Origin: Pantoea agglomerans
Lineage (GTDB): Bacteria; Pseudomonadota; Gammaproteobacteria; Enterobacterales; Enterobacteriaceae
NCBI RefSeq assembly: GCF_021397715.1
Contig: NZ_CP090207.1
Span: 248,001 to 312,000 of the forward strand
Direction: 5' to 3'
DNA: 64,000 nucleotides
Shown: positions 1 through 7,805 of the stretch, one piece after another
Layout: every line of letters begins with the position of its first letter
How positions within the stretch are numbered: the stretch's first letter is position 1
The notes under the pieces: generated by a model
What the model was told of the DNA's origin: nothing
Seen by the model: the letters and a program-made list of their open reading frames with translations, nothing else
Database searches by the model: none
Translations under genes and position numbers: made by a program

Positions 1-1
1 T

Positions 2-946
2 GAAGCTAACCAGGATGCGGTGATGCCGGGCTACACGCACTTGCAGCGGGCGCAGCCGGTGACATTTGCGCACTGGTGCCTGGCCTATGTGGAAATGCTG
101 GCGCGGGATGAAAGTCGCCTGCAGGATACCCTGAAACGGCTGGACGTCAGCCCGCTGGGCTGTGGCGCGCTGGCCGGTACGGCGTATGAAATTGATCGTC
201 AGCAACTGGCAGGCTGGCTGGGCTTTGCTTCCGCCACGCGCAACAGTCTGGATACCGTATCAGACCGCGACCATGTGCTGGAACTGCTCTCTGACGCTGC
301 GATCGGCATGGTCCATCTGTCGCGCTTCGCCGAAGATATGATCTTCTTCAACACCGGTGAAGCGGGCTTTATCGAACTGTCCGATAAGGTGACCTCCGGT
401 TCATCGCTGATGCCACAGAAGAAAAATCCGGATGCGCTGGAGCTGATCCGCGGTAAGTGCGGCCGGGTACAGGGCGCACTGACCGGCATGATGATGACGC
501 TGAAAGGCCTGCCGCTGGCTTACAACAAGGATATGCAGGAAGACAAAGAGGGATTATTCGACGCGCTCGATACCTGGCTCGACTGCCTGCATATGTCGGT
601 GCTGGTACTGGATGGCCTGCAGGTTAAGCGTCCGCGTTGTCAGGAAGCCGCCGAGCAGGGTTACGCCAACTCTACTGAACTGGCAGATTATCTGGTCGCT
701 AAAGGGGTGCCGTTCCGCGAAGCGCACCACATTGTCGGCGAAGTGGTGGTCGAGGCCATCAGGCAGGGCGTGGCACTGGAAGCCCTGTCGCTGGCGCAGT
801 TACAGCCGTTCAGCGCGGTGATTGAAGAGGATGTCTATCCGATTCTGGCGCTGCAATCCTGCCTGGATAAGCGTAATGCGCAGGGCGGCGTATCGCCTCA
901 GCAGGTTGCATTTGCTATTGCGGAAGCGAAGCAGCGTCTGTTCTAA
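2..946 (+). CDS. argH: Argininosuccinate lyase, 3' part (truncated by window start)
   Basis: Argininosuccinate lyase splits argininosuccinate into arginine and fumarate, the last step of arginine synthesis in the cytoplasm. The frame is open from base 2 and encodes the C-terminal 314 residues; the family is about 457 residues, so roughly 140 N-terminal residues lie before the window. The fumarase/aspartase-superfamily signature [12 protein letters not shown], which contains the flexible catalytic-serine loop, is present, as is the conserved [12 protein letters not shown] segment. The sequence matches E. coli ArgH almost throughout. It is the last gene of an arg operon (argCBGH order is usual in this family; the upstream genes are outside the window). 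A degraded second copy of its 3' end lies at 2568-2905. Confidence 0.97.
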   Translation, partial: EANQDAVMPGYTHLQRAQPVTFAHWCLAYVEMLARDESRLQDTLKRLDVSPLGCGALAGTAYEIDRQQLAGWLGFASATRNSLDTVSDRDHVLELLSDAAIGMVHLSRFAEDMIFFNTGEAGFIELSDKVTSGSSLMPQKKNPDALELIRGKCGRVQGALTGMMMTLKGLPLAYNKDMQEDKEGLFDALDTWLDCLHMSVLVLDGLQVKRPRCQEAAEQGYANSTELADYLVAKGVPFREAHHIVGEVVVEAIRQGVALEALSLAQLQPFSAVIEEDVYPILALQSCLDKRNAQGGVSPQQVAFAIAEAKQRLF

Positions 947-952
947 AAAAAG

Positions 953-980
953 GGCTGGCAAAGCCTGCGCTTTGCCAGCC
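953..980. terminator. Strong hairpin after argH
   Basis: This is a perfect 12-bp stem with a 4-base loop (GGCTGGCAAAGC...GCTTTGCCAGCC) just after the argH stop. A seven-A run precedes it, so the U-tract geometry fits a minus-strand terminator better. On the + strand no U-run follows, so it may act as a weak terminator or an RNA-stabilising 3' end for argH. A related stem, this time with a plus-strand U-run, follows the degraded argH copy at 2929-2954. Confidence 0.7.
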
Positions 981-1049
981 TCTGTCGCCCTGAACTCCCT
1001 TCCTTCCCGGCCTGGTCTGAGCCTTTATCCCTTAACTTCCGGCTGTGGA

Positions 1050-1064
1050 TTATAATTATTCTCA
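1050..1064 (+). promoter_or_regulatory. Candidate Fur box upstream of the microcin-like genes
   Basis: The 15 bases match the 7-1-7 Fur motif TGATAATnATTATCA at 12 of 14 scored positions, and a TATAAT at 1051-1056 overlaps them. Several known class II microcins are iron-regulated through Fur, so control of the gene at 1259 by iron is plausible. No convincing -35 element was found, and the site is about 195 bp before the start codon. The rest of 981-1258 is AT-rich and shows no supportable gene. Confidence 0.45.
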
Positions 1065-1258
1065 GTGCAGGATTTCAGACAGTGAATTAGCAGAAAATCC
1101 ATATTCTTTTATTTGCCTGCCACATCTCCATTTTATTTGTCAATGCAATAGTTTGTGCATTTATGGCCTTTTTACTATTTCTTAAGAAAATAAATGGCGT
1201 TATTTTACAACCACACCGACAGGTGTTTTTTTAAGATTTTTTTGAGCCAGGAGGGCTT

Positions 1259-1588
1259 ATGCGTGAATTAACAATTAACGAGACTTTATCTGTTTCTGGT
1301 GCTGCAACAGCTAATGACGTTGCATTTTTTATCGGCGATCATCTGGCTAGCTCAATTATTGGTGGCGTTGCCGCTACAGTCGCCGGTGCTTCCATTGGCT
1401 ATCTGCACGGTGGGGACGCCATGGGCTGGCTGGGGCTGGGTGTCATTGGTCAACTGGTTGGTGCGGTGAGTGGTGCGATAATTGGCGGAGTCGGCGGCGT
1501 GATTGGCGGCGCACTGGTTTCTCTGTCGTATAGTCTGCCATTAGCGAACCAATTGGCGCAGACGATTATTGCGGGTGACATCGTATAA
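1259..1588 (+). CDS. Putative class II microcin precursor A (double-glycine leader)
   Basis: This gene encodes 109 residues. The first 15 (MRELTINETLSVSGA) read like the leader peptides of microcin V and microcin L, with the cleavage motif VSGA. The predicted mature peptide is 94 residues, very rich in Gly, Ala, Ile and Val. It has two stretches able to span a membrane (about residues 34-50 and 58-95) that carry repeated GxxxG-type motifs, and it contains no cysteine. A strong Shine-Dalgarno AGGAGGG lies a few bases before the ATG. It is followed after 60 bp by a second precursor of the same kind. No immunity gene, ABC exporter with a C39 peptidase, or accessory export protein is seen nearby, so export would rely on genes elsewhere. 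The leader type and composition are seen directly; a bacteriocin function is inferred. A non-toxic secreted peptide is an alternative. Confidence 0.75.
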   Translation: MRELTINETLSVSGAATANDVAFFIGDHLASSIIGGVAATVAGASIGYLHGGDAMGWLGLGVIGQLVGAVSGAIIGGVGGVIGGALVSLSYSLPLANQLAQTIIAGDIV

Positions 1589-1648
1589 TCATCAGTATTC
1601 AAAAAAGAAAAACGTTATTTTTATGAACTAATAAGCAGGCAATATATT

Positions 1649-1978
1649 ATGCGTCAATTAAAAGATTCTGAACTGAAATCCGTTTCCGGTGCTTATAGCG
1701 ATAACATCCTGGCTAATATTGCAGAAGGTACCGTGTGTGCAATTGGTGGCGCTGTACTTGGGGCGTGGACAATGGCAATTTTAGGTGGTCGTGGTGCAAG
1801 TTCCAAAGATGTTATCGGCATCGGCGGCGGTATTACCGCCGTAATCGGCATGTTTGGTGGAGCGTTAACCGGTGCTGTGGCGGGTGCTTTTTATGGCCCT
1901 TATATTGGTTACGACGCTGGTCTGGTTATGGCGGAAGGTTTGCTGCTGGATATCATGAAAGGTCTGCCGGGAGCCTAA
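1649..1978 (+). CDS. Putative class II microcin precursor B (double-glycine leader)
   Basis: This gene encodes 109 residues beginning with a 15-residue leader MRQLKDSELKSVSGA that ends in the VSGA processing motif. The predicted 94-residue mature part is Gly/Ala-rich with two hydrophobic, GxxxG-containing segments (about residues 29-50 and 58-90) and a single cysteine. It follows precursor A at 60 bp with no clear promoter of its own, so the two are probably co-transcribed. Two adjacent GxxxG-rich peptides raise the possibility of a two-component bacteriocin, which is inference only. The ribosome site is weak. No similarity to precursor A outside the leader is obvious beyond composition. No immunity or export gene is visible. 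Confidence 0.72.
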   Translation: MRQLKDSELKSVSGAYSDNILANIAEGTVCAIGGAVLGAWTMAILGGRGASSKDVIGIGGGITAVIGMFGGALTGAVAGAFYGPYIGYDAGLVMAEGLLLDIMKGLPGA

Positions 1979-2018
1979 CTCTCTGACATTCGCTGCCGCT
2001 CAGGTTTAACCGGCAGGC

Positions 2019-2046
2019 AAAAAAAGCGGGCATGTTCCATGCCCGC
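2019..2046 (-). terminator. Minus-strand terminator
   Basis: A 9-bp GCGGGCATG/CATGCCCGC stem with a 3-base loop is followed on the minus strand by seven U. It resembles the terminator at 4343-4371, including the neighbouring CAGGC bases, and may be a displaced copy of it. It lies between precursor B and the inverted arg fragments and could stop antisense reading into precursor B. Confidence 0.7.
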
Positions 2047-2091
2047 TAAATTTCTCTCTCCGTACTTCTGCTCCTCCGTCTCTTCCAGACG

Positions 2092-2200
2092 CCACCACCT
2101 CACAGCCGCCGTAGTTCTCTTTCAGCCACGGAATGATGGCCGACGTATCAAGACCACCGGAGTAAGCCAGAACGATTTTTTTGATGCCTTGCGTTTGCAT
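2092..2200 (-). pseudogene. argG: argG 5' fragment (argininosuccinate synthase remnant)
   Basis: The first 36-37 codons match the N-terminus of argininosuccinate synthase, including the ATP-binding motif [11 protein letters not shown] and the sequence NYGGCEVVA. Similarity stops abruptly near 2092 and the frame continues into unrelated residues to a stop at 2006. The intact enzyme has about 400-450 residues, so this piece cannot be functional. It lies 24 bp after the argB remnant on the same strand, which looks like the native argB-argG junction of an argCBGH operon, here in inverted orientation. Confidence 0.85.
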
Positions 2201-2224
2201 TTCGTAATCCTTGAATCAGAGTCG

Positions 2225-2537
2225 TTAAGCGAGAATCCGGGTGCCAATCGGCACGCCGTTAAACAGGTCAGGCAGCCGCTCGGCATGACGCCAGCTGGCG
2301 ATATCCACCGGTCGGCCCAGCGTACGCGCCGCATCCAGCGCAGCGTGGACCTTCACAATCATGCCATCGGTAATAATGCCCTGGGTAATCAGTTGTTCCG
2401 CTTTGTCGGCGGTCATCTCTTCGATACGCTGGCCTTTGCCGTCGAGGATACCGCTGACGTCGGAGAGCAGGACTAAATCCGCTCCAGGAGTGGAGGCCAG
2501 CGCCGTCGCCGCCTGGTCAGCGTTGACGTTCATCAGT
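2225..2537 (-). pseudogene. argB: argB 3' fragment (acetylglutamate kinase remnant)
   Basis: About 104 codons match the C-terminal part of N-acetylglutamate kinase, starting at [14 protein letters not shown] and running to the natural end GTRILA. The reading frame is intact and well conserved, but the N-terminal 150 or so residues are missing, including the phosphate-binding glycine loop. Upstream the frame runs into sequence belonging to the argH copy on the other strand, so the breakpoint is near 2537. Good conservation suggests a recent duplication or a breakpoint left by recombination rather than old decay. Confidence 0.87.
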
Positions 2538-2567
2538 GTGATATCGCGCCCGACCGCCTGCCTGAGC

Positions 2568-2905
2568 CGGTGCTGGATAGTCTGCAGATGATGCGTCCAC
2601 GTTGTCATGAGGCCGTCGGACAGGGTTACGCCAATCCTGCCAGGCTGGCTGATGATCGGGTCGCTAAAGAGGAGCCGTTCCGCGAAGTGCAGCACATTGT
2701 CGGAAAAGTGGCGGGAGAAGCCTTCAGGCAGGGCGTGGTACTGGAAGCCTTGTCTCTGGCGCAGTTACAGCCGTTCAGCGCGGCGATTGAAGAGGATCTC
2801 TATCCGATTCGGGCGCCGTAATCCTGTCTGGATAAGCGTAATGCGCAGGGCGGCGTATCGCCTCAGCAGGTGGCGATTGCAGAAGCGAAGCAAAGAGTGG
2901 GCTAA
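2568..2905 (+). pseudogene. argH: Degraded direct copy of the argH 3' end
   Basis: The segment aligns with argH bases of about 604-946. The frame is kept for the whole length, but a CAA-to-TAA change makes a stop at 2819-2821, several conserved residues are replaced, and a short in-frame deletion lies near the 3' end. It ends at TAA 2905 and is followed by a hairpin related to the one after the intact gene. Its divergence from the intact copy is clearly greater than that of a recent duplication, so it may derive from another strain or species, or simply be older. Confidence 0.88.
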
Positions 2906-2928
2906 GCGAATAATAGACAGACGGATTT

Positions 2929-2965
2929 GCTGGCAAAGCAAACGCTTTGCCAGCTTTATTTCTTT
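2929..2965 (+). terminator. Terminator after the argH remnant
   Basis: An 11-bp stem GCTGGCAAAGC/GCTTTGCCAGC with loop AAAC is followed by a T-rich tract. It corresponds to the hairpin at 953-980, showing that the duplicated block included the 3' untranslated region of argH. Confidence 0.75.
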
Positions 2966-3111
2966 GTTCGAAAAGCGTGTGAGGGCTTAAGCATAAGGCG
3001 TGACGCTTGGGGGGGGGACTGTCAGGGATAGCGCCTCACACTGGTCGGGCTTATTATTTTGACAGCAAGCTTTCGGTTCGCCCTGCGAATGCGTATTGGC
3101 GATGGGTGGAT

Positions 3112-3414
3112 TTATTCAGCGCCAAAACTTGTACGGTAGTCGTTGAGCAGTACGCCCGTCTGTTCGTAACCTATCGTCAATGAAGAGACCAGACCCAGTG
3201 CTCCGCCCATTACCGGACCGACCATTATTCCTACTAGCTGGGAGAGCGCGCCGAATATAAAACCGCCGCCGCCGCCTAATTTACCGCCCAGGGTCATGCC
3301 GGTAGACATGCCATCCAGTACATTACTCAATACCTGATCCATTGTGGTCAGGGTCTCTGTTGTGATCGCGGCGCCGCTGACAAACTGCATTTCAGTCGTC
3401 GATAAATCTCGCAT
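3112..3414 (-). CDS. Putative class II microcin precursor C (double-glycine leader)
   Basis: This gene encodes 100 residues with a 15-residue leader MRDLSTTEMQFVSGA ending in VSGA. The predicted mature part is 85 residues. It is clearly paralogous to precursor D: both carry GMxxGGKxGxGGG, then a hydrophobic segment around GAxSQLVGI, then PxMGGALGLV, and both end near DYRxxFG. There is no cysteine and no serine-rich tail of the siderophore-microcin type. A Shine-Dalgarno AAGGAAA precedes the ATG. It is transcribed after precursor D with a 105-bp gap. No immunity or export gene is found next to it. A bacteriocin role is inferred from the leader and composition. Confidence 0.73.
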   Translation of the reverse strand: MRDLSTTEMQFVSGAAITTETLTTMDQVLSNVLDGMSTGMTLGGKLGGGGGFIFGALSQLVGIMVGPVMGGALGLVSSLTIGYEQTGVLLNDYRTSFGAE

Positions 3415-3519
3415 GCTTTTTCCTTTATTAGAAATAAGAAAAGGGCGTGATAATCTAATCTTAAAAGAGTATCCCGCCCAGACTTATTTATTTAAGCTGA
3501 TTAACCAAAAAAGCTGATA

Positions 3520-3807
3520 TTAATTGGTGTTACCTGAACCGAAGGTGGCGCGATAATCCGCGACGACTTCACGCACAGTATCAACATCTGTTGCTGCGCC
3601 GATTACTAGACCAAGCGCACCGCCCATGATTGGCGGAACGATAATGCCGACCAGCTGAGAAATTGCACCAACAATCCAGCCGCCGCCAGTTCCCCATTTT
3701 CCGCCAATGGCCATGCCGGTTGCGGCACCGTCCATCATGCCGAACAGCGCGCCAGCCAGGTCGCCACCGCTTACAGAGTTCAATTCCTCATGAGATAATG
3801 TACGCAT
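3520..3807 (-). CDS. Putative class II microcin precursor D (double-glycine leader)
   Basis: This gene encodes 95 residues from the ATG at 3807, chosen because it follows AAGGAA and gives a leader MRTLSHEELNSVSGG that closely resembles the microcin V leader (same length, same MRTL start, same VSGG end). A longer upstream frame to 3894 lacks such support. The predicted mature peptide is 80 residues, Gly-rich, with one long hydrophobic stretch (about residues 40-75 of the precursor) and the tail YRATFGSGNTN. It is the first gene of a pair with precursor C, its paralogue. The upstream region is AT-rich and probably holds the promoter, but no clear -35/-10 pair was identified. Confidence 0.77.
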   Translation of the reverse strand: MRTLSHEELNSVSGGDLAGALFGMMDGAATGMAIGGKWGTGGGWIVGAISQLVGIIVPPIMGGALGLVIGAATDVDTVREVVADYRATFGSGNTN

Positions 3808-4340
3808 AATTATTTCCTTTATATATGTTGAGTTTATTTGCTGTGTATTAAAATCGCGCCTTGGCAGCACGATTAATGTAATGCGGGGTAACAATAATCA
3901 ATAACGGAGCCACGGTATATAGATGATTTACTATATTCACGTAATCGGCCGATTATTTCGGTCTCATTTTGAAATATGCCAGAAAATATGATTTTTCCAG
4001 GTGATGTTAATTGGGGGTTGATTCGTCATTTACAATTATTATTGATACGCAATTTTCTGTAACAAAGTCAATTAAAAGCAGGATAATAGTTAAGCCATGT
4101 TTACCACTTATAGGGGGTTATACCTGTGATGATATTTCCGGATGGCAGTCTGTGGGCGAGACATAGGGTACTGAAAAAACAGCATTAAAGGCCATGTGAA
4201 TGGAAAATAACCGGGAAAAAATCAAGGGTAAAAAAATCATCAGGCGACTCATAGAGCGGAGCTTAATCCTTTCAGCGCTACGGCGGCGTTAAGGGAATAA
4301 TGGAAGGTGTCTTGCAGAAAATATCGGGCCCGAATAACAG
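3808..4340. other. AT-rich intergenic region without a supported gene
   Basis: About 530 bp lie between the start of precursor D and the terminator of the peroxiredoxin gene. The base composition is more AT-rich than the flanking core genes, which fits acquired DNA. I looked on both strands for a small membrane protein that could give microcin immunity and found no frame with a credible start and ribosome site. The part next to 3808 must carry the promoter of the minus-strand microcin pair. Confidence 0.5.
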
Positions 4341-4342
4341 GC

Positions 4343-4371
4343 AAAAAAAAGCGGGCATCATAAATGCCCGC
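4343..4371 (-). terminator. Terminator of the peroxiredoxin gene
   Basis: An 8-bp GCGGGCAT/ATGCCCGC stem is followed on the minus strand by eight U. It lies about 80 bp after the stop codon of the gene at 4454-5188. Confidence 0.85.
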
Positions 4372-4453
4372 CAACCTCTAGCTTCAGAATTACTACTTTT
4401 TTTATAGGCACATCATCAAAGGGCCAGCACTCCCGGCTGACACAGTGATAGGT

Positions 4454-5188
4454 TTACGCTGACAACAGGAACTGCTCCAGGTCATCGCTGCCGCCAATAT
4501 GACGGCCACCGATAAACACCTGTGGCACCGTCGCCCGGCCAGAAACGGCACGCAGGCTAACGGTCGTCGCATCCTGTCCCAGCACGATCTCTTCGAACTG
4601 AATACCGTGGTCCAACAGCAGCTGTTTTGCTTTAGTGCAGAACGGGCAGCCCGGTTTGGTAAACACCGAGACGGATTCCTGCACTTTATATTCCGGGGCC
4701 AGGTACCGCAGCATCGTATCGGCATCTGACACTTCAAACGGGTCGCCTGGCTGGTCAGGCTCGACAAACATTTTCTCCACTACGCCGTTACGGACCAGCA
4801 TCGAGTAACGCCACGAGCGCGCGCCAAAGCCAAGATCGGCTTTCTCAACCAGCATCTCCATGCCGCGGGTAAATTCGCCGTTGCCATCAGGAATAAAGGT
4901 AATGTTCTCCGCCCGCTGTTCCGCTTTCCACGCGTTCATCACAAAGGTGTCATTAACGGAGACACACAGAATGCTGTCCACGCCGTGCTGTACAAAGACA
5001 CCTGACAGCTCGTTGTAACGCGGCAGATGGCTGGATGAACAGGTCGGTGTAAAAGCACCCGGCAGAGAGAAAACGATTACCGTTTTATCTTTAAACAGTT
5101 CATCGGTGGTGATATCGACCCAGCGATCGCCATGGCGGGTGTGAAAAGTGACCTGCGGAACGGCTTTACCTTCCTGACTTGCAAACAT
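4454..5188 (-). CDS. Peroxiredoxin 5-glutaredoxin hybrid
   Basis: This 244-residue two-domain protein reduces hydroperoxides. Residues 1-165 are a Prx5-type peroxiredoxin with the peroxidatic cysteine at 50 in the motif PGAFTPTC. Residues 172-244 are a glutaredoxin with the redox motif CPFC at 181-184, the TVPQVF cis-proline loop and a GGSDDL glutathione-binding motif. The fused glutaredoxin is expected to recycle the peroxiredoxin with glutathione, as shown for the Haemophilus hybrid. The gene is divergent from oxyR across about 125 bp that contain OxyR-type sequence, so induction by peroxide through OxyR is likely. In E. coli this position is occupied by the small RNA gene oxyS, which I do not see here. 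Confidence 0.93.
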   Translation of the reverse strand: MFASQEGKAVPQVTFHTRHGDRWVDITTDELFKDKTVIVFSLPGAFTPTCSSSHLPRYNELSGVFVQHGVDSILCVSVNDTFVMNAWKAEQRAENITFIPDGNGEFTRGMEMLVEKADLGFGARSWRYSMLVRNGVVEKMFVEPDQPGDPFEVSDADTMLRYLAPEYKVQESVSVFTKPGCPFCTKAKQLLLDHGIQFEEIVLGQDATTVSLRAVSGRATVPQVFIGGRHIGGSDDLEQFLLSA

Positions 5189-5244
5189 TTTTTCTCCTTA
5201 ATGGCGACCGCTTATTTTGATGCGTGCATTATTCCCGCCCACCC

Positions 5245-5297
5245 TTGATAGGGCTAATCGTTCATTGCTATTCTATCTATCGCCACGGACTATCGTG
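5245..5297. promoter_or_regulatory. Probable OxyR binding region between the hybrid peroxiredoxin gene and oxyR
   Basis: The region has several ATAG/CTAT elements at roughly helical spacing (5248, 5268, 5273, 5277, 5290), and its right part resembles the E. coli oxyR leader (ATCGCCA..ACTATCGTGG). OxyR binds four such elements spaced by about ten bases and represses its own gene while activating the divergent one. The match is by eye. Confidence 0.65.
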
Positions 5298-5312
5298 GTC
5301 TGGAGGGTAATA

Positions 5313-6230
5313 ATGAATATTCGTGATCTTGAATATCTGGTTTCGCTTGCTGAACACCGGCATTTTCGCCGCGCTGCGGATGCATGTCATGTCAGTCAGC
5401 CTACGTTAAGCGGGCAGATCCGTAAGCTGGAAGATGAGCTGGGTGTCATGCTGCTGGAGCGCACCAGCCGTAAAGTGCTGTTCACTCAGGCGGGATTACT
5501 GCTGGTGGATCAGGCGCGAACGGTGCTGCGCGAAGTGAAAGTGCTGAAAGAGATGGCCAGTCAGCAAGGGGAAGCGATGTCAGGCCCGCTGCATATCGGC
5601 CTCATTCCGACCACTGGCCCCTATCTGCTGCCGCAAATTATTCCGATGCTGCATCAGACGTTCCCGAAACTGGAAATGTATCTGCATGAAGCGCAGACCC
5701 AGCAGTTACTGGCCCAGCTCGATAGCGGCAAGCTGGACTGTGCCATTCTGGCGCTGGTCAAAGAGAGTGAAGCCTTTATTGAGGTGCCGCTGTTTGATGA
5801 GCCCATGAAGCTGGCGGTCTATGCCGATCATCCGTGGCGCGATCGCGATCGTGTGCCGATGTCCGATCTGGCTGGCGAAAAACTGCTGATGCTGGAAGAT
5901 GGTCACTGTCTGCGCGATCAGGCGATGGGCTTCTGTTTTGAGGCGGGCGCGGATGAAGATACCCACTTCCGGGCTACCAGTCTTGAAACGCTGCGCAATA
6001 TGGTGGCGGCAGGCAGTGGGATTACGCTGCTTCCGGCGCTGGCGGTACCGCCAGAACGTATTCGGGATGGTGTCTGCTATCTTCCTTGCTACAAGCCGGT
6101 CCCTCAGCGCACTATCGCGCTGGTCTACCGTCCGGGTTCACCTCTGCGCAGCCGTTATGAACAGCTGGCAGAGGCAATTAAAACCCACATGCAACATCAT
6201 TTCGACACGGCGTTAAAACAGGCGGTTTAA
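5313..6230 (+). CDS. oxyR: Hydrogen peroxide-sensing LysR-type regulator OxyR
   Basis: OxyR is a tetrameric transcription factor that forms an intramolecular disulfide on contact with peroxide and activates antioxidant genes. The protein has 305 residues, exactly the E. coli length, when started at the ATG at 5313, which follows GGAGG; the frame extends further upstream but without similarity. The N-terminal helix-turn-helix (about residues 15-60, [23 protein letters not shown]) and both redox cysteines in [12 protein letters not shown] (positions 199 and 208) are present. The gene ends inside the convergent sthA gene with an 18-bp overlap. Confidence 0.98.
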   Translation: MNIRDLEYLVSLAEHRHFRRAADACHVSQPTLSGQIRKLEDELGVMLLERTSRKVLFTQAGLLLVDQARTVLREVKVLKEMASQQGEAMSGPLHIGLIPTTGPYLLPQIIPMLHQTFPKLEMYLHEAQTQQLLAQLDSGKLDCAILALVKESEAFIEVPLFDEPMKLAVYADHPWRDRDRVPMSDLAGEKLLMLEDGHCLRDQAMGFCFEAGADEDTHFRATSLETLRNMVAAGSGITLLPALAVPPERIRDGVCYLPCYKPVPQRTIALVYRPGSPLRSRYEQLAEAIKTHMQHHFDTALKQAV

Positions 6231-7613
6231 GCCATTTAATGCCGCCACGCGATAGGCTTCGGCCATGGTAGGGTAGTTAAAGGTGGTATTCACGAAGTAC
6301 TCAATCGTGTTGCCACCGTTTTTCTGCTCCATGATCGCCTGACCGATGTGGATAATTTCGGCCGCTCGTTCGCCAAAGCAGTGAATTCCCAGGATCTCTT
6401 TGGTTTCGCGGTGGAACAGGATCTTCAGGCTGCCGACGTTCATACCGACAATCTGCGCCCGCGCCAGATGTTTAAACTGCGCACGTCCCACTTCGTAAGG
6501 CACCTTCATCGCCGTCAGCTGCTGCTCGGTTTTACCGACGGAGCTGATTTCCGGAATGGTATAGATCCCGGTTGGGATATCTTCAATCAGATGCGCCGAG
6601 GCTTCGCCTTTGATGATCGCCTGTGCGGCAATCCGGCCCTGATCGTACGCCGCTGAGGCCAGGCTCGGATAACCAATTACGTCACCGACCGCATAGATGT
6701 GTGGCTGCGCGGTCTGGTACATGCTGTTCACTTTCAGCAGGCCACGGCCATCCGCTTCCAGTCCGACATTCTCCAGCGACAGCGAGTCGGTGTTGCCGGT
6801 ACGCCCGTTGGCGTACAGCAGACAGTCCGCTTTCACTTTCTTGCCCGATTTCAGATGGATAATCACGCCATCTTCCACCCCTTCGATCTTCTCAAACTCT
6901 TCGTTGTGACGAATCACCACGCCGCTGTTCCAGAAGTGATAAGAGAGCGAGTCGGACATCTCCTGATCCAGGAACGCCAGCAGACGATCGCGGGTATTAA
7001 TCAGGTCAACTTTGACGTTCAGACCACGGAAAATCGACGCATATTCACAGCCAATCACGCCCGCGCCATAAATAATAACGTGGCCAGGTTCGTGATGCAG
7101 ATTGAGAATGGAGTCGGAGTCATAGACGCGCGGATGGGTAAAATCGACATCATCAGGATGGTAAGGACGTGAACCACAGGCGATGACGAATTTCTCAGCG
7201 GTCAGGCGCTCACGCGTGCCATCAGGTTGTTCAATCTCAATGGTGTTGGCATCAACAAAGCGGGCATCGCCCTGATAAAGCTCACAGCGGTTACGCTCAT
7301 AGAATCCCTGACGCATTGCCGTTTGCTGGCTGATCACGTTTTCAGTGTGATTAAGAATGTCAGCGAAGGAGGAGCGGAGCAGTCGGGTGTGATCGCTGTA
7401 GAGCGGGTTTTGGTTAAATTCGATGATGCGACTGACGGCGTGGCGAAGTGCTTTAGAAGGAATGGTGCCCCAGTGCGTACAACCGCCGCCGATGTTGTGG
7501 TAGCGTTCGATCACTGCGATGCGCGCTCCCTGCTTCACCAGTCCCATCGCCGCACCTTCACCGCCGGGTCCTGAGCCAATCACAATGGCATCGTAATCGT
7601 AAGACTTTTGCAT
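6213..7613 (-). CDS. sthA: Soluble pyridine nucleotide transhydrogenase
   Basis: SthA is an FAD flavoprotein that transfers hydride between NADPH and NAD+, mainly reoxidising surplus NADPH. The 466 residues equal the E. coli length. The N-terminal FAD dinucleotide fold [10 protein letters not shown] (about 12-21), the [17 protein letters not shown] region that corresponds to the active-site stretch of disulfide reductases but with only one cysteine, a second nucleotide fold [10 protein letters not shown] (about 182-191) and the C-terminal dimer domain ([12 protein letters not shown]) are visible. It converges on oxyR with overlapping ends, as in E. coli. Confidence 0.98.
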   Translation of the reverse strand: MQKSYDYDAIVIGSGPGGEGAAMGLVKQGARIAVIERYHNIGGGCTHWGTIPSKALRHAVSRIIEFNQNPLYSDHTRLLRSSFADILNHTENVISQQTAMRQGFYERNRCELYQGDARFVDANTIEIEQPDGTRERLTAEKFVIACGSRPYHPDDVDFTHPRVYDSDSILNLHHEPGHVIIYGAGVIGCEYASIFRGLNVKVDLINTRDRLLAFLDQEMSDSLSYHFWNSGVVIRHNEEFEKIEGVEDGVIIHLKSGKKVKADCLLYANGRTGNTDSLSLENVGLEADGRGLLKVNSMYQTAQPHIYAVGDVIGYPSLASAAYDQGRIAAQAIIKGEASAHLIEDIPTGIYTIPEISSVGKTEQQLTAMKVPYEVGRAQFKHLARAQIVGMNVGSLKILFHRETKEILGIHCFGERAAEIIHIGQAIMEQKNGGNTIEYFVNTTFNYPTMAEAYRVAALNGLNRLF

Positions 7614-7805
7614 ACCGATACGTCCTATTATTTATACATTTTTACAACGAGATTCTAACATCTCGCCGCGCACTTCTGAATTCTATCAGCGATTTTCATC
7701 ACAGTTTGGCAAAGAGTGAGGTTCACAGGCGGTGACAAAGTTTGCCACTCTGTACGCTGAAAATTTTGTTATAGTGCCCGCTTAATACCGCAAAAGGCAG
7801 AGAGA

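Noticed and set aside
1094..1228. Hydrophobic open frame of about 44 codons before precursor A that could encode a membrane immunity peptide
   Set aside because: It has no good start codon or ribosome site (the only ATG leaves 23 codons), and its hydrophobicity follows simply from T-rich DNA.
2006..2091. Continuation of the argG remnant as a real 64-residue protein
   Set aside because: After the argG-like part the residues have no relation to the enzyme and the frame runs through a terminator hairpin.
5189..5312. Possible oxyS small RNA gene in the oxyR upstream region
   Set aside because: The gap is only 124 bp and carries no oxyS-like sequence or terminator; the space is shared by two divergent promoters.
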